Assembly: GCF_002335805.1 (NCBI RefSeq) | Contig: NZ_NISU01000001.1 | Location: forward strand, 2,736,079-2,800,078 | DNA length: 64,000 nucleotides | From: Bacillus sp. FJAT-45350 | GTDB lineage: Bacteria > Bacillota > Bacilli > Bacillales > NISU01 | Reading direction: 5' to 3' | Translations under genes and position numbers: made by a program | Shown: positions 17,708 to 26,722 of the stretch, piece by piece | Layout: each line of letters starts with the position of its first letter | How positions within the stretch are numbered: the first letter of the stretch is position 1 | The notes under the pieces: generated by a model | The model's input: the letters and a program-made list of their open reading frames with translations, nothing else | What the model was told of the DNA's origin: nothing | Database searches by the model: none

Positions 17708-18670
17708 ATGAAAGCAGTTGTTTACAAGGAATATGGCGATCCATCTGTTTTACAAGTTATTGAAATGGATAAACCAAAAATTAACGAAAATGAAGTTCTT
17801 GTGAAGGTTGGAGCTAGTGGGATTAACCCAGTAGATACATATTTCCGCTCTGGCATTCGCCAAGTCCCATCATTTCCCCATATCCCCCACTTTGATGTTG
17901 CTGGGACCGTTGTAGAAGTTGGTTCAGACGTTAGTAAGTGGAATGTTGGCGACAGAGTATGGGGAACTAATGTTAAAGGGTCAGCAGCAGAATATATTAC
18001 AGCTAATGAAGAAGTACTATTTCCACTAAGTAGTCATTTATCTGAAGAGGAAGGTGCAGCTATCGCAATGGCCTTTGCTACTGCTCATATAGCCCTATTC
18101 TTCCGAGCAGAATTAGAATTGGGTGAAACAGTGTTAATTTACGGAGCAGCAGGAGCTGTTGGAAATGCTGCTGTTCAACTAGCAAAAGCAAAAGGCGCAC
18201 ATGTAATAGCTACTGCAAGTTCCGAGGAAAAGGCTGCAGTTGCAAAAGATGCTGGAGCAGACGATGTTATTATTTACACAAAGGACAACATTTCAGATAA
18301 AGTGTCAGAACTTACTAATTCAAATGGGCTCTCAGTCATTTTGGATATGTCAGTCAGTGAAAATATTGAAAAAAACCTAGAAATGATTCAAAACGGTGGC
18401 AGAATCGTTACTATAGGCTCCCCTAAAAATAATACACCAACATTGCCTTGGCGATTATTAAACCAAAAGAATGCAAACTTACTTGGGGTTCTTCTTTTTA
18501 CTGTTCCTCCCAAAGAACTTCAACGTGCAGGAGCAGAAATTTCTTCATTATTCAAAGAGAAAAAGTTAAAAGCTCATTTAGCTAAAAGCTTTTCATTTGA
18601 AGATGCAGCACTTGCTCACCAAGCGATAGAGAATAAAACATATAGCGGTAATATTGTTTTAACTCCTTAA
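17708..18670 (+). CDS. NADPH:quinone oxidoreductase-type zinc-independent alcohol dehydrogenase
   Basis: A 320-residue MDR-superfamily protein: GroES-like N-terminal domain (SGINPVDTYFRSG) and a Rossmann domain with YGAAGAVGNAAVQLAKAKG at about 146-164. The zinc ligands of true alcohol dehydrogenases are missing, which points to quinone or enone reduction with NADPH. It lies downstream of the aminotransferase with a TTGGAGGT ribosome binding site. The physiological substrate is unknown. Confidence 0.88.
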   Translation: MKAVVYKEYGDPSVLQVIEMDKPKINENEVLVKVGASGINPVDTYFRSGIRQVPSFPHIPHFDVAGTVVEVGSDVSKWNVGDRVWGTNVKGSAAEYITANEEVLFPLSSHLSEEEGAAIAMAFATAHIALFFRAELELGETVLIYGAAGAVGNAAVQLAKAKGAHVIATASSEEKAAVAKDAGADDVIIYTKDNISDKVSELTNSNGLSVILDMSVSENIEKNLEMIQNGGRIVTIGSPKNNTPTLPWRLLNQKNANLLGVLLFTVPPKELQRAGAEISSLFKEKKLKAHLAKSFSFEDAALAHQAIENKTYSGNIVLTP

Positions 18671-18680
18671 TGAAAACATG

Positions 18681-18727
18681 AAATGGCACTGATAAGGTAA
18701 ATCACACTTTTTCAGTGCCATTTTTGT
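18681..18727 (+). terminator. Terminator of the aminotransferase/oxidoreductase pair
   Basis: Stem AAATGGCACTGA / TCAGTGCCATTT followed by T residues. Confidence 0.85.
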
Positions 18728-18789
18728 ATTTGATTACAATTAATTGCAAAAGCTATCAATATAAAGAATTACTGATAGGAGTGAGGGTA

Positions 18790-19122
18790 ATGGAAGAAAA
18801 GAAGAAGTATTATGTCAATCTTAACCCAATTAGTATGGATGCAATTAGTAATGTGAAAGTTGACGACCCACAATTAATCCAATATGAGATAGAAGTTACA
18901 GATGAGGAGTTAAAAGAGGTTCAGCACTTGCTTACAGAAGTTCAGCACCATGACCTAGAGCTTCAAAATTTGTTTTCCTTCCGTCACTTTGACGAGATGA
19001 ATAAAGTTGAAGACGATAATGAAACCCGAGATGGAATGGAACATATTTTACAAACCGTATATAAGTATGGTTCACAAGAAACGAAACAGGTTTTAGAGGA
19101 AATTCATTTTAAGAGACATTAA
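18790..19122 (+). CDS. Hypothetical protein, 110 residues
   Basis: Not recognised. The ATG at 18790 follows a strong AGGAGTGAGGG ribosome binding site; an upstream in-frame start at 18715 lies within the preceding terminator and is unlikely. The protein is acidic and soluble, begins MEEKKKYYVNLNPISMDAIS, and has a helical middle region with repeated EVQH segments (TDEELKEVQHLL, TEVQHHDLELQ). It has no membrane segment or Cys. It is monocistronic, between two terminators. Confidence 0.7.
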   Translation: MEEKKKYYVNLNPISMDAISNVKVDDPQLIQYEIEVTDEELKEVQHLLTEVQHHDLELQNLFSFRHFDEMNKVEDDNETRDGMEHILQTVYKYGSQETKQVLEEIHFKRH

Positions 19123-19169
19123 ATCTAAATGGTAGTCTTTACCTAAGCAGTTCGTGTAGCACATTGAGG

Positions 19170-19200
19170 TATCAAAAAGGTGAATACCACCTTTTTGATA
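19170..19200. terminator. Bidirectional terminator
   Basis: A 13-bp perfect stem (19170-19182 with 19188-19200) containing A5 and T5, between convergent genes. Confidence 0.7.
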
Positions 19201-19204
19201 TCGT

Positions 19205-19735
19205 CTATCCTAAGAATATTGCACCGTACACTAGAGCTCCTGAAATCACAATAGCTGGGTGTACTTTTACTTTTTCTAATAAAATATAACTGACAATAAT
19301 AAGTGTGATTGTTTGAATAACTCCTACATCAAAATACGATGATGCAAAGAATCTATAGGCTAATAACCCAAGTAAGACTGCTATCGTTGGGCGAATTAGC
19401 ATTGTCATTTTTTTCACTTTAGGTGAGTTTTTAAATTTAAATAAAATACCTAATAAGAAAATCATGAGTGCTAATGAGGGAGCAACTGTTGCAAATGTAG
19501 CAACAAAAGCACCTGTGACTCCTCCCTCAATAAAGCCAACATACCCCGCCATCTTGGTCGCTATTGGTCCTGGTAGCGCATTTCCTAACGCTAACACCTC
19601 TGCAAATTCATCGACAGTTAACCAACCATAGCGTTCAACAACCTCGTATTCAATTAACGGAATTGATGCAGGTCCACCGCCGTACCCTACAATTCCTGGA
19701 ATAAAGAAAGCTAGAAAGAGTTCGATATAAATCAT
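19205..19735 (-). CDS. Chromate transporter family protein, second half-size subunit
   Basis: A 176-residue short-chain CHR-family membrane protein with about five to six hydrophobic segments and the motif GYGGGPASIP near the N terminus, followed by LPGPIATKMAGYVGF. Short CHR proteins work as pairs of opposite topology. It overlaps the upstream subunit by four bases (ATGA), which implies coupling. The pair followed by a YwrD-like enzyme matches the ywrA-ywrB-ywrD neighbourhood of B. subtilis. Chromate efflux is known for homologues; the true substrate here is unproven. Confidence 0.85.
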   Translation of the reverse strand: MIYIELFLAFFIPGIVGYGGGPASIPLIEYEVVERYGWLTVDEFAEVLALGNALPGPIATKMAGYVGFIEGGVTGAFVATFATVAPSLALMIFLLGILFKFKNSPKVKKMTMLIRPTIAVLLGLLAYRFFASSYFDVGVIQTITLIIVSYILLEKVKVHPAIVISGALVYGAIFLG

Positions 19736-20289
19736 GATGCCCCCTCCTTCTCTTCATTAGGATCCTTTTTTACTAGAGCATACAAAAGGAGTGACCCAAT
19801 TATTATTCCCGGATGAATTCCTGCAAGGGCTAATAATACGAAACTAATAATTAATAATGGAATACTAAACTTCCAGCCTAGTCCTTCTCTAGACTTGTCA
19901 AAAAACTGCCACGCTAATACAGCCATCATTACACCTACTACAGGAATAACTGCTCTCGTCATTCCTTGTACCCATGGTTGATCTTTATAGGCTGCTAAAG
20001 ACGTTAGAAAGACTATCATTAAAATAATTGTTGGTACGATTGAAGCTATAATTGCGTTCGTCATACCGACATAACCACCAACTCGATATCCAATATATCC
20101 TGCCATCTTTGTAGCAATAGGTCCTGGTAGTGTATTTCCGATTGCTAAAACATCCGCAAATTCGTCATTATCCATCCACTTGTATTTATCAACAACTTCC
20201 TTTTGGACCAGGGGTATAGAGGCTGGTCCTCCTCCATACCCGAAAATTCCTACTCGAAAGAATGCTAGAAATATATTTAGTTGCTTCAT
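19732..20289 (-). CDS. Chromate transporter family protein, first half-size subunit
   Basis: A 185-residue CHR-family protein closely similar to the next gene, with GYGGGPASIP, a D-E-F-A-D-V-L-A-I-G-N run and LPGPIATKMAGYIGY, so the two arose by duplication. Its start codon lies seven bases after the stop of the gamma-glutamyltransferase gene. The two subunits probably form a heterodimeric anion transporter. The regulator ywrC (chrS) found with this pair in B. subtilis is absent here. Confidence 0.85.
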   Translation of the reverse strand: MKQLNIFLAFFRVGIFGYGGGPASIPLVQKEVVDKYKWMDNDEFADVLAIGNTLPGPIATKMAGYIGYRVGGYVGMTNAIIASIVPTIILMIVFLTSLAAYKDQPWVQGMTRAVIPVVGVMMAVLAWQFFDKSREGLGWKFSIPLLIISFVLLALAGIHPGIIIGSLLLYALVKKDPNEEKEGAS

Positions 20290-20296
20290 AAACTAC

Positions 20297-21910
20297 CTAC
20301 CAAGCAGCAATGGCGCCATCAGTTCTTGCTTCGGTACCACCTGCTAATACACCAGTTTTGTGATTTCTCCATATAATCTGCCCGCGCCCAAAGCTACCAG
20401 AAATATGCTCAATTTTGACATCATGTCCTTTTGCAGCTAGCCCTTGGGCAATATAAGAAGGTACTGAATGTTCGAGAGCTACTGTTTTTCCTTCCATCCA
20501 CTGCCATCTAGGTGCGTCAAGAGATGCTTGAGGATTTAAGCCGAAATCTATCGTATTCATAATCATTTGCATATGACCCTGTGGTTGCATAAAGGCACCC
20601 ATTACACCAAATGGACCAACTGCCTCGTTTCCTTTTGTTAAAAAGCCTGGAATAATTGTATGATACGTACGTTTCTTTGGCTCTAGGCAGTTGTCATGCT
20701 CTTTGTCTAAAGAAAATGTATGAGCTCTATTATGTAAAGCGATACCTGTTCCAGGAACAACTAGTCCTGAGCCAAATCCCATGTAATTGCTTTGAATGAA
20801 AGACACCATGTTTCCTTCGCCATCAGCAGTAGCTAAATAAACTGTACCACCTTTAGTAGGCTCTCCCGCTTCCGGTACCATTGCTTGATCTGTTATTAGG
20901 CTACGTCGTTTTGCTGCATAGTCTTCATTCAAAACCTGTTCTGCTTGAACAGACATATTCTTTGGCTCTGTAATATATTTCATACCGTCAGTAAAGGCAA
21001 GCTTCATTGCTTCAATTTGCTTGTGAAATGTATCAATAGAATCTCTATGTGTAAAATCAAATCCTTTGGCAATGTTTAATGCATGAAGAGCAACTAACCC
21101 TTGACCATTTGGTGGTATCTCCCAAACATCATACCCTTTGTAATGGACACTGATTGGCTCTACCCACTCCGGTTTATAAGCGGCTAAATCTTCTTTTCTT
21201 AGAAACCCATTGTATTGCTTTGAGAAAGCATCCATTTTATCCGCTAATTCTCCCCGATAGAAAGACTCTCCACCTGTTTCAGCGATAGAACGAAGTGTAT
21301 CAGCATGACCTTGCGAACGCCACATTTCACCAGCCTTGGGTAACTTTCCATTAGGAGCAAACATTTCGAACCAATGTGAGAACTCTTCACCACTTGTAGA
21401 TTCCTTGTAGCTGTTATATGCTCTTTCCCAATAATAAGCTAATGTCGGTGATAAAGGGAATCCATTTTCAGCATAAGCAATTGCCGGCTCTAACACTTCT
21501 ATAAGAGAAAGATTTCCAAACTTTTTCGACAATTCAGCCCATGCCCCTGGTGCTCCAGGTACTGTAACAGGAATCCAACCGAAATTCGGCATTTCTTCAT
21601 GTCCTCTTTCTTTTACAGCGTCAATCGAAATTGATGCTGGGGTGGGACCGCTAGCATTTAAACCATGTAGCTTATTTTTTATCCAAACGAGGGCAAAAGC
21701 ATCTCCACCAATTCCGTTAGAAGTAGGCTCTACTACAGTTAAGCATGCAGCAGTAGCAATAGCAGCATCAACTGCATTGCCCCCTTTTTTTAATATATCT
21801 AATCCTGCTTCAGCAGCTAACGGTTGTGACGTAGCTACCATCCCTTTTCTTGCATATGTAACCATTCTTTGAGATGAATAAGGATATTCCAAACTATTAA
21901 ATTCCACCAT
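20297..21910 (-). CDS. Gamma-glutamyltransferase family protein, YwrD-like
   Basis: A 537-residue Ntn-hydrolase. The expected autoprocessing nucleophile is the Thr in TKGGTVYLATAD, followed by the usual NMVSFIQSNYMGFGSG segment. There is no signal peptide, so it should be cytoplasmic, as for YwrD and unlike secreted Ggt. The length is normal for the family. The enzyme should transfer or hydrolyse gamma-glutamyl or acyl-amide bonds; the natural substrate is not defined. It is followed immediately by the chromate-transporter pair and preceded by an SDR gene, probably one operon. Confidence 0.85.
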   Translation of the reverse strand: MVEFNSLEYPYSSQRMVTYARKGMVATSQPLAAEAGLDILKKGGNAVDAAIATAACLTVVEPTSNGIGGDAFALVWIKNKLHGLNASGPTPASISIDAVKERGHEEMPNFGWIPVTVPGAPGAWAELSKKFGNLSLIEVLEPAIAYAENGFPLSPTLAYYWERAYNSYKESTSGEEFSHWFEMFAPNGKLPKAGEMWRSQGHADTLRSIAETGGESFYRGELADKMDAFSKQYNGFLRKEDLAAYKPEWVEPISVHYKGYDVWEIPPNGQGLVALHALNIAKGFDFTHRDSIDTFHKQIEAMKLAFTDGMKYITEPKNMSVQAEQVLNEDYAAKRRSLITDQAMVPEAGEPTKGGTVYLATADGEGNMVSFIQSNYMGFGSGLVVPGTGIALHNRAHTFSLDKEHDNCLEPKKRTYHTIIPGFLTKGNEAVGPFGVMGAFMQPQGHMQMIMNTIDFGLNPQASLDAPRWQWMEGKTVALEHSVPSYIAQGLAAKGHDVKIEHISGSFGRGQIIWRNHKTGVLAGGTEARTDGAIAAW

Positions 21911-21934
21911 TGTCGTTTTCCCCTTTTATATCAT

Positions 21935-22693
21935 TTAGAAGTTTGAATTAGATTGACCTCCGTCAACATTCAACGTTGCACCAACAACCCAAGATGATTT
22001 TTTCGATGCTAAAAACACGACAACATTTGCTACCTCCTCAACAGTACCAAATCGCCCTGCAGGTATTTCCTCTTCTACAAACTTATTAATCTTATCTGGA
22101 TTTTCATCTAAACGCTTTTGCCAATTACCTGTTGGGTGTATTATTGAGCCTGGTGCTACCCCATTCACTCTAATACCATCTTGTATTACTTCATCTGCTA
22201 ACGATTTAGTAAAGCTAATCATTGCTGATTTAGCGGCGTTGTATGTAGGCTTTCCACCTGATTCACGACCAAATATTGAGCTAATATTGATAATCGAACC
22301 GTCTTTCTGTTCCTTCATATATGGTAGAGCTAACTTACTAAAATGTACTGCAGAAAGAAAGTTAAAATTCATCGCCTCTTCAAATAGTGATAAATCCGTT
22401 TCTTCTATAGTCCCACCGTTACTTCCACCAACATTATTAATTAACACATCAACTGTTCCAAAAGTCTGAATTATTTGCTTGAAAACTTCTTCTCGACTCG
22501 CCTCTTTAGTTAAATCACCTTGAAAAATATGTACGTTACCTAGCTCTTCTTTTGCAGATTGCAAGGCGTCGATAGAACGAGCAACTATCGCAACCTTTGC
22601 TCCTTCTTCTAAAAAAGCTTTTGCAATGCCCTTACCGATACCTTTTGAGCCACCAGTTACTAGGACAATTTTTTCGGATAAGTGTAGATTCAT
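21935..22693 (-). CDS. SDR family oxidoreductase
   Basis: A 252-residue short-chain dehydrogenase with TGGSKGIGKG (14-23), NNVGG, and the catalytic Tyr-x3-Lys in the segment KPTYNAAKSA. It resembles 3-oxoacyl-ACP reductase-like enzymes, but several divergent substrates are possible. It is the first gene of the minus-strand block leading to the YwrD-like enzyme and the CHR pair, with AAAGGAG before the ATG. No specific pathway can be assigned. Confidence 0.85.
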   Translation of the reverse strand: MNLHLSEKIVLVTGGSKGIGKGIAKAFLEEGAKVAIVARSIDALQSAKEELGNVHIFQGDLTKEASREEVFKQIIQTFGTVDVLINNVGGSNGGTIEETDLSLFEEAMNFNFLSAVHFSKLALPYMKEQKDGSIINISSIFGRESGGKPTYNAAKSAMISFTKSLADEVIQDGIRVNGVAPGSIIHPTGNWQKRLDENPDKINKFVEEEIPAGRFGTVEEVANVVVFLASKKSSWVVGATLNVDGGQSNSNF

Positions 22694-22720
22694 ATGTGTT
22701 CTCCTTTTAAATAATTATTC

Positions 22721-22970
22721 GAGCTACATAAAAAAGGTAAAGTTCAACCTTTTTCTGATGAACAATTGCTTCGCTCACTGCGCGTCTACTATGAGAAAAC
22801 CGCTCATAGTTACTAAAAAAAGATAAAGTTCAACCTTTTTCTGGATGGCAACTACTCCGCTCAATGCGCGCCAATTATGAGAAATCCACTCATAATTGGC
22901 TTAAAACCAAGCAGTGGCTCCGCTGTTGCTTCGAGCTACATAAAAAAGGTAAAATTCAACCTTTTTTCAG
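22721..22970. repeat. Cluster of related intergenic repeats with hairpins
   Basis: Three near-copies of AAAAAGGTAAAGTTCAACCTTTTT occur at about 22729-22757, 22814-22843 and 22941-22970; the first and last also share GAGCTACATA. Each is followed by an element with GCGCG and an inverted repeat: ACTATGAG / CTCATAGT (22788-22810) and a perfect CCAATTATGAG / CTCATAATTGG (22871-22899). The unit is about 90-120 bp. The last copy overlaps the 3' end of mutY. Confidence 0.6.
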
Positions 22971-24038
22971 TAATTCTCCAATAATCTTCTGGTGTGAGAC
23001 TGGGAATGGGTGGTTTTCTAGGTCTTTTTTTTGTACCCAGCGGAGGTTTTCTCCTGTGCTTCCTTTTTTAAGTACTGTTCCTTTATAAACGGTTATATGC
23101 CAGATGAGATGGGAAAATACGTGCTCTACTATGAGAAAGTTCTCTTCAACTATACCTTGTACATCATAGGATTCATGAAGAAATTGTTTTAGCTCATCCT
23201 TTTGGTTTTCCGAGTGTATAGTTTCATGGTTAGGAAATTCCCAAAGTCTTGCGAGTAATCCATCTTCCCCTCTGCGATGGATGAGGATATTCCCTTCTCC
23301 ATCTTGTAAGACAATCGCAGCCATTTCTTTTTTCTTAGGTTTCTTCTTTTTCGCTTTGATTGGTAACTCATTTTGTACACCTTCATGATAGGCTCTGCAA
23401 TGCTCACGAACTGGACAGAGTAAACATCCTGGTGAAGTTGGCGTACAAATTAATGCTCCTAGTTCCATTAACCCTTGATTAAATTGAGAAGGTTTTTCCT
23501 CTGATATAAGTCCAGAAACGGCTTCTTCAAAAATCTTTCTCGTTTTTACTTTAGCTATATCTTCTCTTACAAGTAGAACCCTCGATAAAACCCTCATCAC
23601 ATTTCCATCAACTGCATGCTCTGGCTTACCATAAGCAATACTTAGTATCGCCCCAGCTGTATACGGTCCGACTCCTTTTAACTTTGAAATCTCTTTCCTA
23701 GTATTCGGAACCTTCCCGCCGTATTCTTCCTTCACTTCTTTAACAGCTGTCTGTAAATTTCGAACACGAGAATAGTATCCTAACCCCTCCCACGCCTTTA
23801 ACACACGTTCTTCATCTGCTTCCGCAAGTGCGTCAATTGTCGGGAACTGTTCAACAAAATTATTGAAATAAGGAATCACTGTTTCAACTCTTGTTTGCTG
23901 AAGCATAATCTCTGAAACCCATACTCGGTAAGGGTCTTGATTTTCTCTCCACGGTAAATCTCTTTGTTGTTGTTCAAACCAAGTAATTAAATTATCTTGG
24001 AATCGATTGATGTTAAAATCTAACAAAAGATTACTCAC
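22956..24038 (-). CDS. mutY: A/G-specific adenine DNA glycosylase MutY
   Basis: A 360-residue base-excision repair enzyme that removes adenine opposite 8-oxoguanine. Catalytic Glu43 is in SEIMLQQT, the helix-hairpin-helix is [11 protein letters not shown] with Asp144 in VDGNVMR, and the [4Fe-4S] ligands are Cys198, Cys205, Cys208 and Cys214 (C-x6-C-x2-C-x5-C). A C-terminal NUDIX-like domain follows. It starts at GTG with AGAGGGA upstream. It matches B. subtilis yfhQ in position. Confidence 0.95.
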   Translation of the reverse strand: MSNLLLDFNINRFQDNLITWFEQQQRDLPWRENQDPYRVWVSEIMLQQTRVETVIPYFNNFVEQFPTIDALAEADEERVLKAWEGLGYYSRVRNLQTAVKEVKEEYGGKVPNTRKEISKLKGVGPYTAGAILSIAYGKPEHAVDGNVMRVLSRVLLVREDIAKVKTRKIFEEAVSGLISEEKPSQFNQGLMELGALICTPTSPGCLLCPVREHCRAYHEGVQNELPIKAKKKKPKKKEMAAIVLQDGEGNILIHRRGEDGLLARLWEFPNHETIHSENQKDELKQFLHESYDVQGIVEENFLIVEHVFSHLIWHITVYKGTVLKKGSTGENLRWVQKKDLENHPFPVSHQKIIGELLKKG

Positions 24039-24056
24039 TATTATCCCTCTTATCTG

Positions 24057-24368
24057 TTACTCCACTTTTTTCTTAAACGCCCAACAGTGAATTTTTTCAC
24101 AGCCACCTTCGACCATCGGGGCAATTTTGCTAAAAATATGATGGTCATTACACTGGCGTAATTTTTTCAATGCATGATAATGACTATCTGTAGGAACTTC
24201 AAACATTTCAACATATAAATCATCTTGGTCTGTAGCTACAAACCATTGTATATTGGATGCACCAAATTCAGGTAGCTCCTTAAGAATTTCTTCCATTGCC
24301 TTCTCATAATCCTGAATGTTTTCTTGCTTGACCTTATACTCCATGAAAATTTGTAAATAATTAGACAT
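24057..24368 (-). CDS. Hypothetical protein, 103 residues
   Basis: Not recognised. A soluble protein with an alternating beta-strand and helix pattern (Y-L-Q-I-F-M-E-Y-K-V, then helix Q-D-Y-E-K-A-M-E-E-I-L, then D-L-Y-V-E-M-F-E-V) that resembles a dimeric alpha-beta barrel (ABM-like) fold. It has three Cys residues and ends with a basic tail. It lies 18 bp upstream of mutY in the same direction with an AAAGGGGGAAAGG ribosome binding site, so they are probably cotranscribed. Confidence 0.75.
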   Translation of the reverse strand: MSNYLQIFMEYKVKQENIQDYEKAMEEILKELPEFGASNIQWFVATDQDDLYVEMFEVPTDSHYHALKKLRQCNDHHIFSKIAPMVEGGCEKIHCWAFKKKVE

Positions 24369-24462
24369 TATCGCCTTTCCCCCTTTTTAATCATGCTAAT
24401 TTCGGGTATAACTAAAGTATGATAAAATCAGGGAGACCCCTGCCACAAGGAGGTATGCATAT

Positions 24463-25446
24463 ATGGATACAGGTACCCACGTAGTCATGGGCATTGCTCT
24501 TGGTGGCCTTGCTACACTGGACCCAGTAATTGCTGGTGATCCAACAATGAAACAAGCTATTATGGTAGCAACATTAGTTGGCTCTCAAGCGCCTGATTTT
24601 GACACGGTACTTAAACTAAAGAACAACGCAGTCTACATTCGAAATCATCGTGGAATGACCCACTCAATTCCTGCAGTACTCCTATGGCCCTTCCTAATTT
24701 CAGGAGGAATTTTATTTTTTTATCCAGAAGCAAGTTGGCTTCACCTATTGTTATGGTCTTTTATTGCCGTATTCTTGCATGTTTTTGTAGATATTTTTAA
24801 TGCATATGGAACAAAAGCATTGGCTCCAGTAAAAAATAAATGGATTGCTTTAGGCGTCATTAATATATTTGACCCATTTATTTTCTTAACTCATCTGGCT
24901 GCGATCATCTTATGGCGTTACGGGGCTGATCCTGGTTATACATTCTTAGGTTTATATGTCATGTTAACTTTTTATTATATATGGCGTGTTCAAGTAAAGA
25001 GAAAAGTGGTAGCACATGCAAAGTCTATTCATCCAGATGCTACTCATGTATTCGTGTCCCCAACTTTTAAATGGAATCAATGGCATCTTGTCATTCGGAC
25101 CCCAGACACTCTTTATGTAGCTGAATCACGAAACCATAAGATTAATATTTTTGAAAAATACCCTTTTGAGCCTATACCTGATGTACCAATAATTAATGCA
25201 GCAAGAAAAGATGATAATTTATCAGCCTTTCTCTCCTTCTCTCCTACATATAGGTGGGAAGTGACGTCAACGGACGGTCATCACGAAGTTCGATTTATTG
25301 ATCTTCGTTATCGCACTAAAGGTCATTATCCATTTGTCGCTATTGTTCATATGGACGAAGATTTTTCTATTACAGGCTCCTACACTGGCTGGGTATATAG
25401 TGAGGAAACCTTACAAAGAAAATTAGAGGTTTCAACTCAGCCTTGA
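24463..25446 (+). CDS. yfhP: YfhP-like membrane-bound metal-dependent hydrolase
   Basis: A 327-residue DUF457/YdjM-type protein with about four to five membrane segments in the first 180 residues and a soluble C-terminal part. The family histidines are visible in MDTGTHVVMG, RNHRGMTHS and FVDIFNAYGT, which form the putative metal site. In B. subtilis yfhP lies next to mutY, as here. The substrate is unknown. It has an AAGGAGG ribosome binding site. A paralogue is encoded at 40120-40989. Confidence 0.85.
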   Translation: MDTGTHVVMGIALGGLATLDPVIAGDPTMKQAIMVATLVGSQAPDFDTVLKLKNNAVYIRNHRGMTHSIPAVLLWPFLISGGILFFYPEASWLHLLLWSFIAVFLHVFVDIFNAYGTKALAPVKNKWIALGVINIFDPFIFLTHLAAIILWRYGADPGYTFLGLYVMLTFYYIWRVQVKRKVVAHAKSIHPDATHVFVSPTFKWNQWHLVIRTPDTLYVAESRNHKINIFEKYPFEPIPDVPIINAARKDDNLSAFLSFSPTYRWEVTSTDGHHEVRFIDLRYRTKGHYPFVAIVHMDEDFSITGSYTGWVYSEETLQRKLEVSTQP

Positions 25447-25457
25447 CTTTAATCAGG

Positions 25458-25485
25458 GAGGCAGTCCTAACGGACTGCCTCTTTA
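25458..25485 (+). terminator. Terminator of yfhP
   Basis: Perfect 10-bp stem GAGGCAGTCC / GGACTGCCTC with a 4-nt loop, followed by TTT. Confidence 0.75.
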
Positions 25486-25749
25486 ATGTTTTAAATGGTC
25501 ATCTTCATTTAAATACTTAAATTTTTCATTTTTAGTTGCGTATTTATCTAGATAAGGTCCATAGTTATTAATCCATTGCTTAACAATTTGTTCTGTGACC
25601 TCTTGTCCTTTATATTTTCGTCCAGCCTTTGCATAGGTTGCCTCAAAATCTTCCCACATTCCTTCAACCCATGATCGTGCTTGTCCGTAGGTAAGCTTTG
25701 AATTTTTCTCAAGCAATGAATTTGCTAAGCGTTCATATACATCATTCAT
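25483..25749 (-). CDS. yfhJ: YfhJ family (WVELL) protein
   Basis: An 88-residue soluble protein typical of the YfhJ/WVELL family, with the Trp-rich segments ARSWVEGMWEDFEATYAKAG and VKQWINNYGPYL. It is conserved in Bacilli but has no assigned role. It is divergent from sspK, as in B. subtilis, and has GAGGTGG before the ATG. Confidence 0.85.
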   Translation of the reverse strand: MNDVYERLANSLLEKNSKLTYGQARSWVEGMWEDFEATYAKAGRKYKGQEVTEQIVKQWINNYGPYLDKYATKNEKFKYLNEDDHLKH

Positions 25750-25838
25750 TCTTCCACCTCTAACATTAATTGTGAAACATAATAAGTTACGATAAATCCA
25801 ATACTATCACTGTACCAATCGAAAGGAGGTTTCGCCGA

Positions 25839-25991
25839 ATGCGTAACAAAGAAAAAGGCTTTCCAAACCGAATCTCTTTTGATGGCGAACCACGAGCAAA
25901 AGAAGAATATTCTTCAAAACGTGCAGATGGTACAATTCGTGACCATCCTCAAGAGCGTATGCTCGAATCAAATCAAGCCCGAAAAAAGTAA
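25839..25991 (+). CDS. sspK: Small acid-soluble spore protein K
   Basis: A 50-residue basic protein that begins [20 protein letters not shown] and ends SNQARKK, matching the SspK minor SASP family in length and composition. It is expected to be made in the forespore and to accumulate in the spore core. It has GAAAGGAGG eight bases before the ATG and lies divergent from yfhJ. Confidence 0.88.
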   Translation: MRNKEKGFPNRISFDGEPRAKEEYSSKRADGTIRDHPQERMLESNQARKK

Positions 25992-26032
25992 GATATTAGC
26001 CTATTCTTAACCCTTTCTGGAGGTGCTTTGCC

Positions 26033-26182
26033 ATGAGTAAAGGAAACAGATTGAACAGGTATCACGATCCATTCCAATCTCCTAGGTCTAACCCTAAGAA
26101 AGCATTTCACCAAGTAAATGGTGAAACGGAACGAAGCCTACACAATTATGTCCTAAAAGTCCAAACGCGAAAACGCTCATAG
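26033..26182 (+). CDS. YpzG-like small protein
   Basis: A 49-residue basic protein with the segment NPKKAFHQVNGETERS, which resembles the (T/N)PKxxxxQVNGxTxxS pattern I associate with the YpzG family. It follows sspK by 41 bp in the same direction with CTGGAGGTG before the ATG, so it is probably cotranscribed and spore-associated. The function is unknown. Confidence 0.7.
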   Translation: MSKGNRLNRYHDPFQSPRSNPKKAFHQVNGETERSLHNYVLKVQTRKRS

Positions 26183-26217
26183 GCAATTTTGAGGCTGAAT
26201 CTAAGATTCAACCTCAG

Positions 26218-26256
26218 GCAATGGCATTGTACGTTGTACAATGCCATTGCTTTTTC
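26218..26256 (+). terminator. Terminator of the sspK operon
   Basis: Perfect 15-bp stem (26218-26232 with 26236-26250), 3-nt loop, then T5. A second hairpin (GAGGCTGAATC / GATTCAACCTC) lies just upstream. Confidence 0.9.
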
Positions 26257-26565
26257 CTACATTTTTAACAACGAAATTGGTACAGCTTCTAATTCAGAAC
26301 TACCATCACGGTATCCCCAGGCAAATCGACCATTCAAGTAAGATACTTCAAATGTAGAATTTCCTTCTAATAACTCATACGTTTTATTCGTTTCCACTTG
26401 TTCTGGGTCTAATAAATACGACCTTGCTAACAAAATCTTTCTTTCGTAAACAGCAAATTCACTTGCCATTCCCATCTGTTCCGCCTTTTTTGACTTTTCA
26501 TTAAGTTGTGAGATTTCTTGGTGCAATTCAAACTCTGACATTTCACTATATCTTTTTTCCTGCAT
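26257..26565 (-). CDS. yfhH: YfhH family protein (DUF1811)
   Basis: A 102-residue protein with an N-terminal helical hairpin (SEFELHQEISQLNEKSKKAEQ) and a C-terminal SH3-like beta region (F-E-V-S-Y-L-N-G-R-F-A-W-G-Y). This is the DUF1811/YfhH fold known from B. subtilis. It lies between sspK and recX as in that species, except that a lactate permease has been inserted. The function is unknown. Confidence 0.85.
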   Translation of the reverse strand: MQEKRYSEMSEFELHQEISQLNEKSKKAEQMGMASEFAVYERKILLARSYLLDPEQVETNKTYELLEGNSTFEVSYLNGRFAWGYRDGSSELEAVPISLLKM

Positions 26566-26591
26566 TCTATTTCGCCTCCATGGCTTAGATA

Positions 26592-26629
26592 AAAGGCTGT
26601 TCTAAAAGCCAATACTTTTAAAACAACCT
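26592..26629 (-). terminator. Terminator downstream of the lactate permease
   Basis: A 14-bp stem with some G-U pairs (GGTTGTTTTAAAAG / CTTTTAGAACAGCC) followed by TTTT on the minus strand. Confidence 0.65.
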
Positions 26630-26722
26630 CCAACATTGCTTGTATTAAATTTAAATATCTTCTATTATATTATAATTGATTTCAATTTTGAAAACAAAAG
26701 AAAGGACACTTACTAAATGCCA

